A DNA stretch of 18,382 nucleotides from an uncultured Clostridiaceae bacterium (GTDB taxonomy: Bacteria; Bacillota; Clostridia; TANB77; CAG-508). The notes under the pieces are model-generated. The model had not been told where the DNA came from. It did no database searches and was given only the letters and a program-made list of their open reading frames with translations. The DNA is taken from positions 1 to 18,382 of the forward strand of contig CAJKDR010000012.1 in assembly GCA_905198755.1 (NCBI GenBank), given 5' to 3'. The position numbers and the translations under genes were made by a program. Below are positions 1 through 5,397 of this stretch, in pieces. The first letter of the stretch is position 1, and each line of letters starts with the position of its first letter.

Positions 1-2
1 AT

Positions 3-119
3 AAAATTAAACACTTAGAAAAACAATTAAAAATAGAAGAGAGGATGAAATACGATAGTAGAATAGCAGAAAAATTAATAAAGATTAATACAAATAATGC
101 TGGTTATGCTATAGTATAA
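3..119 (+). CDS. C-terminal fragment of an unrecognised protein (5' end outside window)
   Basis: An open frame runs in from the left edge and ends with TAA at 117-119, giving 38 residues. The fragment is rich in Lys, Glu and Ile, starts with a probable amphipathic helix (HLEKQLKIEERMKYDSRIAE) and ends in NNAGYAIV. No family is recognisable from so short a piece. The other two forward frames hit stops within the first few codons. The purine-rich codon use matches the neighbouring genes, and a hairpin that could act as its terminator lies about 60 bases downstream. The gene may be real but cannot be named. Confidence 0.5.
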   Translation, partial: KIKHLEKQLKIEERMKYDSRIAEKLIKINTNNAGYAIV

Positions 120-177
120 ATTGTGTAATATGTCGACATAAGAAAACACAATTTAAATAAAAATATAAAAAATATTT

Positions 178-214
178 AAGACGGACAATAGTGTTCGTCT
201 TGTTGTATTATTTA
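178..214 (+). terminator. Candidate intrinsic terminator of the upstream gene
   Basis: A 10-bp stem (178-187 with 192-201, one G-T wobble) closes a 4-base loop. It is followed by a T-rich but interrupted tract (TTGTTGTATTATTT). The interrupted tract makes it a weaker call than the other terminators in the window. Its position between the upstream stop and the metK promoter fits a terminator. Confidence 0.5.
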
Positions 215-234
215 ACAAAATGTGGCTAAATGCC

Positions 235-263
235 TTTACATTAAATAAATAATATTGTATAAT
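235..263 (+). promoter_or_regulatory. Sigma-A type promoter for the SAM riboswitch-metK transcript
   Basis: TTTACA at 235-240 (-35) and a perfect TATAAT at 258-263 (-10) are separated by 17 bases. The expected transcript start, near 270, is just where the riboswitch P1 helix begins. Both hexamers are close to consensus, and no better pair was seen between the upstream gene and the aptamer. Confidence 0.75.
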
Positions 264-270
264 AATATCA

Positions 271-368
271 TTATCAAGAGTGGACGAGAGAATCGGCTTT
301 ATGACTCCACAGCAACCTGAGGAAAACTCAAGGTGCTAAGACCGACAGAGCAATGCTTTGGTTGATAA
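271..368 (+). ncRNA. SAM-I (S-box) riboswitch aptamer
   Basis: The conserved S-box core is present: AAGAG near 276-280, GAGA near 287-290, TATGA at 299-303 and GCAACC at 312-317. The expected helices can be traced by hand. P1 pairs 271-277 with 362-368 (7 bp, perfect). P2 starts with 280-284 and 306-310. The P2 loop TCGG (293-296) can pair with CCGA (342-345) as the family pseudoknot. P3 pairs 316-321 with 327-333, one bulge. P4 pairs 346-351 with 355-360 over a 3-base loop. It lies directly upstream of metK, the classic S-box target. By family knowledge, bound SAM stabilises the aptamer and allows termination. Confidence 0.95.
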
Positions 369-390
369 AACTAAAATAAGTTAAATGAAA

Positions 391-417
391 CCTTTGCATT
401 AATGCAAAGGTTTTTTT
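391..417 (+). terminator. Riboswitch expression-platform terminator
   Basis: CCTTTGCATT (391-400) and AATGCAAAGG (401-410) are exact reverse complements, giving an 8-bp stem with a TTAA loop, followed by seven T (411-417). A competing antiterminator can be drawn: 352-356 (AATGC) with 396-400 and 360-363 (GGTT) with 389-392, separated by a 3x3 T-T internal loop. It would use bases of P4 and the end of P1. This is the standard SAM-off switch; the antiterminator pairing is inferred from complementarity. Confidence 0.9.
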
Positions 418-460
418 GAAGAAAAAATAAATAAGATTAATAAGAAAAGAGGTAACAAAA

Positions 461-1570
461 ATGAAGAAATATTATTTTACATCAGAAAGTGTAACAGAAG
501 GACATCCAGATAAATTGTGTGATTACATATCAGATAGTATATTAGATGAATGTTTAAAACAAGATGAAAATTCAAGAGTAGCAGTAGAAACATTTGCAGC
601 AAATAACAATATAACAGTTGCAGGTCAAATAACAACAAAGGCGAATATTAATGTTGAAGAAATAGTAAGAAATGTAATAAAAGAAGTTGGATTTGACAAC
701 AGTGAAACAGACATGGATTACAGAACATGCAACATAAATATTGATATAGCAAAACAAAGTCCAGATATAGCTATGGGAGTTGATGTTGGAGGAGCAGGAG
801 ACCAAGGAATAATGTTTGGATTTGCTTGTGATGAAACAGAAAATTATATGCCATTTGCAATAGACATGGCACATAAACTAGCTAAAAAAGTAACAGATGT
901 AAGAAAAAGTGGAGAAATATCTTATTTAAGGCCAGATGCAAAAACACAAGTAACAGTAGAATATGAAAATGAAAAGCCTAAAAGAATAGAAACAATATTA
1001 ATATCAACACAACACTTAGATACAGTAGATAATGAAACAATAAAAAAAGATATAAAAGAAAAAGTAATAAAACAAGTAATTCCAGAAGAAATGATAGATG
1101 AAAATACAAAGATTTATATAAACCCAACAGGAAGATTTGTAATAGGTGGACCACTAGGAGACACAGGATTAACAGGAAGAAAAATAATAGTAGATACATA
1201 TGGTGGTTATGCAAGACATGGTGGAGGATGCTTCTCTGGTAAAGATGCAAGCAAAGTAGATAGGTCAGCTGCATATATGTTAAGACATATAGCAAAAAAC
1301 ATAGTAGCAAATGGATATGCAAAAAAATGTGAAATACAAATAGCATATGCAATAGGAATGAAAGAACCATTATCAATATATGTAAATACATTTGGAACAG
1401 GAACAAAAACAGAAGAAGAAATAGTAGAAAAGATAAAGGAAAAATTTGATTTAACACCAGAAGGAATAATAAAATACTTGGGATTAAGAAAACCAATATA
1501 TAGACAAACAACAAACTATGGACATTTTGGAAAAGAAAACTTACCATGGGAAAAAATAATAGAAATGTAA
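461..1570 (+). CDS. metK: S-adenosylmethionine synthetase (methionine adenosyltransferase)
   Basis: This cytoplasmic enzyme makes SAM from ATP and methionine, releasing phosphate and pyrophosphate. The 369-residue product carries the N-terminal signature SESVTEGHPDK (8-18), the GAGDQG ATP-site motif (111-116) and the phosphate-binding loop GGGCFSGKD (254-262) followed by KVDRSAAY. The family usually has Ala where this protein has Cys257, and KDP rather than KDA at 261-263. It is slightly shorter than the usual 380-400 residues. The start is set by AGAGGT at 448-453, 7 bases upstream. Control is through the SAM-I riboswitch and terminator immediately upstream, a direct product-feedback loop. 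No hairpin separates it from the flavoprotein gene downstream, so read-through is possible. Confidence 0.97.
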   Translation: MKKYYFTSESVTEGHPDKLCDYISDSILDECLKQDENSRVAVETFAANNNITVAGQITTKANINVEEIVRNVIKEVGFDNSETDMDYRTCNINIDIAKQSPDIAMGVDVGGAGDQGIMFGFACDETENYMPFAIDMAHKLAKKVTDVRKSGEISYLRPDAKTQVTVEYENEKPKRIETILISTQHLDTVDNETIKKDIKEKVIKQVIPEEMIDENTKIYINPTGRFVIGGPLGDTGLTGRKIIVDTYGGYARHGGGCFSGKDASKVDRSAAYMLRHIAKNIVANGYAKKCEIQIAYAIGMKEPLSIYVNTFGTGTKTEEEIVEKIKEKFDLTPEGIIKYLGLRKPIYRQTTNYGHFGKENLPWEKIIEM

Positions 1571-1629
1571 ATAAAAATCATACTATTCTCTTATAATTTG
1601 CTATATAATATTTAGAGGAGATGAAAGTC

Positions 1630-2247
1630 ATGAAAGTTATTTTAGTTAACGGAGGACCTCATAAAGATGGTTGTACAAATGTTGCGTTAGAAGAAGTTTC
1701 AAAAGAACTTAATAAACAAGGAATAGAAACAGAGATAATGTGGCTTGGAGTTAAACCAATAGGAGGATGCATAGGATGCAACACATGTCTAAAAACCAAC
1801 AATAGATGCTTTATGAATGAAGATAAAGTAAATGAATTCTTAGATAAAGCAGAAAGTGCTGATGGATTTGTATTTGGAAGTCCAGTGCATTTTGCAGCAG
1901 CTAGTGGAGCTATAACATCATTTTTAGATAGAGTGTTTTATGGAAGAGGAAACATATTCGCTAGAAAAGCATGTGCATCAGTGGTTAGTTGTAGAAGAGG
2001 TGGAGCAGTAGGAGCTTTTGATCAACTAAACAAATATGCATTAATGAGTAATATGTATGTAGTAGGAAGCTCATATTGGAATCAAATACATGGAACAAAT
2101 AAAGAAGAAGCAATGCAAGACTTAGAAGGATTACAAACAATGAGAAATCTAGGAAAAAATATGGCATATTTAATAAAAAGTATAAAACAAGCAAACATAG
2201 AAAAACCAGAAATAGAAAAAGGAACAAAAACAAACTTTATAAGGTAA
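1630..2247 (+). CDS. Flavodoxin-fold NAD(P)H-dependent FMN reductase with iron-sulfur-flavoprotein-like cysteine cluster
   Basis: This 205-residue protein begins with a flavodoxin-like beta strand and FMN phosphate loop (VILVNGGPHKDGCTN, about 3-17). It has the central GSPVHFAAASGAITSFLDR segment typical of NADPH-dependent FMN reductases. Cys47, Cys50, Cys53 and Cys60 form a CX2CX2CX6C cluster, which matches the compact motif that holds the 4Fe-4S cluster in archaeal and clostridial iron-sulfur flavoproteins. A soluble electron-transfer role is therefore likely; the partner is unknown. The ATG at 1630 is preferred over the in-frame ATG at 1621, because GAGGAG (1615-1620) abuts the latter and lies 9 bases from the former. 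The gene is probably co-transcribed with metK, or read from a weak local promoter; a terminator follows. Confidence 0.8.
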   Translation: MKVILVNGGPHKDGCTNVALEEVSKELNKQGIETEIMWLGVKPIGGCIGCNTCLKTNNRCFMNEDKVNEFLDKAESADGFVFGSPVHFAAASGAITSFLDRVFYGRGNIFARKACASVVSCRRGGAVGAFDQLNKYALMSNMYVVGSSYWNQIHGTNKEEAMQDLEGLQTMRNLGKNMAYLIKSIKQANIEKPEIEKGTKTNFIR

Positions 2248-2257
2248 TTTATAAATA

Positions 2258-2295
2258 AAGGATGTAGATTTTTATAAAAGACTATGTCCTTTTTT
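2258..2295 (+). terminator. Intrinsic terminator after the flavoprotein gene
   Basis: AAGGATGTAG (2258-2267) pairs with CTATGTCCTT (2282-2291) over 10 bp including two G-T wobbles, with a 14-base loop, and runs into six T (2290-2295). Confidence 0.8.
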
Positions 2296-2310
2296 CATTT
2301 ATAAAATCAA

Positions 2311-2339
2311 TTGACAAATTTAGATATAATTGATAATAT
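2311..2339 (+). promoter_or_regulatory. Sigma-A type promoter for the yqeG operon
   Basis: A consensus TTGACA at 2311-2316 is followed after 17 bases by TAATAT (2334-2339). GATAAT at 2332-2337, with a 15-base spacer, overlaps it as an alternative -10. The position, after a terminator and about 27 bases before the first start codon, supports the call. Confidence 0.7.
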
Positions 2340-2365
2340 ATTGACGAGAAAGAAAGGAATTTAAG

Positions 2366-2866
2366 ATGATATTTTACCCTAAAGCTTTTTACAAAAATGT
2401 GACAGAGATCACATATGATTATTTAAAAGAAAATAATATAGAAGCACTTATATTAGACATGGACAATACTCTAATAGATTATGATAGAAATATGCCAGAA
2501 GAGATAAAGAAATGGACTAACGATATTAGAGAAAAAGGTATAAAATTATTTATACTTTCTAATACAAACAAGGAAGAGAAAGTTAAAGAAGTTGCTGACA
2601 AACTAAATTTAGAATATATTCATTTTGGAATGAAACCTTTTAAACAGGGATTTAAAAAAGCAAAAGAAAAACTAAATCTAAGTAATGAAAAAATAGCAGT
2701 AGTTGGAGACCAAATATTTACAGATATCATTGGAGCAAATAGAATGAAAATGTTTCCAATACTAGTAGAACCATTAAAAGAGAAAGATATTTTTATAACA
2801 CTTGTAAAAAGACCAATAGAAAATTTTATAAAAAGAAAATATCTTAGTACTAAGGAGGAAAAATAA
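2366..2866 (+). CDS. YqeG family HAD IIIA-type phosphatase
   Basis: The 166-residue protein has the four HAD motifs in order: DMDNT (Asp31 nucleophile, Asp33 acid/base), SNT (65-67), Lys90 in GMKP, and GDQIFTD (Asp115, Asp120). No large cap domain is present, as in the IIIA class. The YqeG family is widespread in Firmicutes; members resemble the mitochondrial phosphatidylglycerophosphate phosphatase Gep4, but the true substrate here is not shown by the sequence. The start follows AAAGGA (2353-2358) by 7 bases. The gene opens a three-gene operon, and its TAA shares a base with the ATG of the prepilin peptidase gene (TAATG), suggesting translational coupling. Confidence 0.88.
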   Translation: MIFYPKAFYKNVTEITYDYLKENNIEALILDMDNTLIDYDRNMPEEIKKWTNDIREKGIKLFILSNTNKEEKVKEVADKLNLEYIHFGMKPFKQGFKKAKEKLNLSNEKIAVVGDQIFTDIIGANRMKMFPILVEPLKEKDIFITLVKRPIENFIKRKYLSTKEEK

Positions 2867-3615
2867 TGTATATTAATGATGTACATATACTAATATATGT
2901 AGCAATAGCTATAGTAGGATTCTTTATTGGAAAGCTTATAAACTGGGCTAATTATAGAATGCTAGAAAATAAAAAAATAATAAGTAAAGAAATACTAAAA
3001 AAAGACTTTAGGTATAAACCTAATATAATATTGGCAGTTGTAAATGCAATATTATATGTTGTTTTATTATATATATTTGGAATAGGAAAAACTTTTTTAG
3101 ATAATATAGAATTAATAAGATATTTAATATTAACTCCTATGATTTTATCAGCATTTATAATAGATTATAAAGAACAAATAATACCTAATAGATTAAATTT
3201 AACTATTTTTGAATGCGGAATTATATTAATGGTTTTAGCTGGAATATTTAATGTAAATATAGCAATAGATATGTTTGCAGGAATGATAGTTGGTGGAGGA
3301 ATCTTTTTGCTAATAACACTTATTGGAGGATTAATAGCAGGAAAAGAAGCAATGGGATTTGGAGATGTAAAACTAATGGCAGGATTAGGTTTATATTTTG
3401 GATTTGCTAATACAATAATGTTAACATTAGTTGCATTTTTACTAGGAGCAATAATAAGTATTATATTGCTAATTACAAAAATAAAGAAAACAGATGAGTA
3501 TATACCATTTGGACCATTTATCGTTGTAGCTTGCTTTGTAATGATGATGGTACCATTCAAAACAATATTATCTTTACTAGTAACAATATTTTCACTTGGA
3601 TTAATGAATATATAA
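2866..3615 (+). CDS. Type IV prepilin peptidase (A24 family aspartic membrane protease)
   Basis: This polytopic membrane protein of 249 residues has about seven hydrophobic segments. The two catalytic aspartates of the A24 family are visible: Asp100 in IDYKEQIIPN and Asp167 in GFGDVK. It cleaves the short basic leader of type IV pilin-like precursors on the cytoplasmic side of the membrane. The cysteine pairs that form the zinc site in the N-terminal methylase region of many Gram-negative PilD proteins are absent, so cleavage without that module is likely. The ribosome site AAGGAGG lies within the end of the preceding gene. A candidate substrate, the pilin-like protein at 12490-13656, lies elsewhere in the window. 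No pilus ATPase or platform gene is nearby. Confidence 0.88.
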   Translation: MYINDVHILIYVAIAIVGFFIGKLINWANYRMLENKKIISKEILKKDFRYKPNIILAVVNAILYVVLLYIFGIGKTFLDNIELIRYLILTPMILSAFIIDYKEQIIPNRLNLTIFECGIILMVLAGIFNVNIAIDMFAGMIVGGGIFLLITLIGGLIAGKEAMGFGDVKLMAGLGLYFGFANTIMLTLVAFLLGAIISIILLITKIKKTDEYIPFGPFIVVACFVMMMVPFKTILSLLVTIFSLGLMNI

Positions 3616-3633
3616 TAAAGGGGAGAAAGTCCT

Positions 3634-4695
3634 ATGAATGAAAAATTAAGATGCTTACGAAACAAGATAAGAACAATGGATTTAGATGGAATGATAGTGT
3701 CTAATCCAGTAAATATAAAATATTTAACTAATATAGAAGCAGAAGGAACTTTAATATTAGCAAGAAAAGAAAATTACTTTATAACAGATGGAAGATATAT
3801 AGAAGATGTAAATTCCACGCTAACTATTAATGATGAAATAATTGTTAGTGATGTGAAAGATATATCAAAAGAAGATTTTGAAAACTTCTTCTTGTTCTGT
3901 GAGAATATAGGATTTGAAGAAAATTATATAACATATGCAAAATATAAAGAATATATGTATAAATACAGAATAAATAATTTTGTAGAAACCGAAGGACTAA
4001 TAGAAAAACAACGTGAAATTAAAGATGAAGAAGAAATAAAAAATATAACAAAAGCATGTATAATAACAGATAAATGCTTTGATTATATTACTACTTTCAT
4101 AAAAAAAGGAATGACAGAAAAACAAATAGCTTATGAAATAGATAAGTTTTTTATAGAAAATGGAGCAGAAGGTGTGGCATTTGAAACAATAGTGGCTTCA
4201 GGACCTAACTCTTCAAAACCACATGCAGTACCAACTGAAAGAAGGATAACATCTGGAGATGTTATAACAATAGATATGGGATGCAAATATAATGGATATT
4301 GTTCAGACATGACAAGAACTATATTTGTAGATAATATAAGTGATGAAGTTAAGAATGTATATGATTTAGTTTTAAAAAATCAAAAACAAACAATAAGTGA
4401 AATGAGAGAAGGAATGATTTGCAAAAATATTACTAAAATGGTTTTAAATGATTTTGAACTTAATAACCAAACACTTATACATGCATTAGGACATGGAGTT
4501 GGATTGGATATACACGAAACACCGATATTAGGAACTAAAAATGAAAATATATTAAAAGCTAATATGGTAGTAACAGATGAACCAGGAATATATATACCGG
4601 GAAAATTTGGAGTGAGAATAGAAGATACGGTATTAGTAGGAAAAACAGTAGGTGTACCACTTACGAAATCAAATAAAGAATATGTAATAATATAA
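3634..4695 (+). CDS. Xaa-Pro aminopeptidase (M24 family metallopeptidase)
   Basis: The 353-residue protein has an N-terminal creatinase/prolidase-like domain (about 1-125) and a pita-bread M24 catalytic domain. All five metal ligands are identifiable: Asp214 (IDMG), Asp225 (SDMTR), His287 (GHGVG), Glu316 (DEPGIY) and Glu330 (RIEDT). These usually bind two Mn or Co ions. By family it removes an N-terminal residue preceding proline from short peptides in the cytoplasm. The length is typical for the compact PepQ/YqhT type, and dipeptidase versus aminopeptidase specificity cannot be settled here. The start is supported by AAGGGGAG at 3618-3624, 9 bases upstream. It is the last gene of the operon and ends at a terminator shared with the opposing gene. 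Confidence 0.92.
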   Translation: MNEKLRCLRNKIRTMDLDGMIVSNPVNIKYLTNIEAEGTLILARKENYFITDGRYIEDVNSTLTINDEIIVSDVKDISKEDFENFFLFCENIGFEENYITYAKYKEYMYKYRINNFVETEGLIEKQREIKDEEEIKNITKACIITDKCFDYITTFIKKGMTEKQIAYEIDKFFIENGAEGVAFETIVASGPNSSKPHAVPTERRITSGDVITIDMGCKYNGYCSDMTRTIFVDNISDEVKNVYDLVLKNQKQTISEMREGMICKNITKMVLNDFELNNQTLIHALGHGVGLDIHETPILGTKNENILKANMVVTDEPGIYIPGKFGVRIEDTVLVGKTVGVPLTKSNKEYVII

Positions 4696-4719
4696 GGAAC
4701 GGAATTTTATCCGTTCCTT
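4694..4719. terminator. Bidirectional terminator between convergent genes
   Basis: AAGGAACGGA (4694-4703) and TCCGTTCCTT (4710-4719) form a perfect 10-bp stem with a 6-base loop. On the + strand it is followed by a short T-run; on the minus strand it is followed by TATATTATT. It overlaps the stop codon of the M24 peptidase gene and touches the stop of the minus-strand gene, so it can serve both. Confidence 0.85.
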
Positions 4720-5262
4720 TTACATTATTGTAGATGTTGGAATATAAGAAGAATCAGGTGGATAAACAAAGCAGTCATCAGGCCTTTTAACTTCTTTTAT
4801 TTGAGTTATTTCTATAACAGGAATCTGATTATGATAATATCCTTTTACAATATTTCCAGAAACATTTACCCAAGTACCATTTTTAAAAGTATTAGTATCT
4901 TTTGAATTACACAAAAATCCAACAACAACACTCTGAGAGTCAGAATTGATAAGCATATCTCTTGCTAAAACAAATTCATTATCTTTCATATCAGATAATC
5001 TATAAACATACCCGGTAAAGTTGATAGATTGCCCAACATAGTTATCTGGATTATCATAAACTTCTTTAAGTATATTGGTATATTGATTAGCAGAGATATT
5101 TGCAATACTACTTGTAGGAACACAACTATCTGAATTGAAATTACTTTTGCTATATATATTAAAAACAGAAAGGATTAGAATAATTAAAGCAACAATAATT
5201 ATTGAAAACAAAATAACCTTGAATACTATATTTCCGTTAACTTTTAGGTTGTAAACAAACAT
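4720..5262 (-). CDS. Membrane-anchored protein with YcgQ/TIGR03943-like C-terminal (DUF1980) domain
   Basis: The 180-residue product has one N-terminal membrane segment (about 13-36), a Ser/Asn-rich linker and an OB-fold-like domain (about 60-165). The domain carries the phrases YVGQSINFTGYVYR, GTWVNVSGNIV and IPVIEITQIKEV, plus a C-terminal FVYPP. These resemble the C-terminal region of YcgQ (TIGR03943 family), as I recall it. In that family a four-helix N-terminal part normally precedes the domain and a Cys-Cys pair follows the second strand; here a single anchor replaces the former and Asn-Ser occupies the latter position. The domain should face outside the cell. It is the only minus-strand protein gene here, between a shared terminator and a divergent promoter region. 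Its ribosome site is weak (AAGTGATG). Function is unknown. Confidence 0.65.
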   Translation of the reverse strand: MFVYNLKVNGNIVFKVILFSIIIVALIILILSVFNIYSKSNFNSDSCVPTSSIANISANQYTNILKEVYDNPDNYVGQSINFTGYVYRLSDMKDNEFVLARDMLINSDSQSVVVGFLCNSKDTNTFKNGTWVNVSGNIVKGYYHNQIPVIEITQIKEVKRPDDCFVYPPDSSYIPTSTIM

Positions 5263-5330
5263 AACATCACTTCTTTCTAATAAATGTTATGCACTTTTTA
5301 TATTAATATGTGAAAAATTTACTAAAACCC

Positions 5331-5359
5331 TTTATCTTTTTTGCGTTTTATAATATAAT
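5331..5359 (+). promoter_or_regulatory. Candidate promoter for the penicillin-binding protein operon
   Basis: TTTATC (5331-5336) and TATAAT (5354-5359) are 17 bases apart; a second TATAAT overlaps at 5349-5354. Transcription from here would begin around 5366, which excludes the upstream in-frame ATG at 5365 as the start of the next gene. The -35 match is modest. Confidence 0.5.
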
Positions 5360-5397
5360 ATAACATGCATAGACATATGTTTATGAGGAGGAAAAAA

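Noticed and set aside
178..201. Hairpin with CGGAC/GTTCG arms as a third copy of the 12.4-kb repeat
   Set aside because: Only a few stem bases agree, the loop differs and the flanks do not match. A terminator of the upstream gene is more likely.
978..1547. Long Leu/Phe-rich open frame on the minus strand within metK
   Set aside because: It is a shadow of the A-rich coding strand, which gives few stops on the reverse; composition is biased to Leu and Phe, and metK is certain on the + strand.
3165..3665. 166-residue minus-strand open frame across the prepilin peptidase gene
   Set aside because: It is opposite to a gene with both catalytic Asp motifs; the antisense product is low-complexity Ile/Asn/Pro text.
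5365..5397. Upstream ATG as start of the penicillin-binding protein
   Set aside because: It lies at or before the expected transcript start and has no ribosome site, while ATG 5398 has GAGGAGG at 6 bases.
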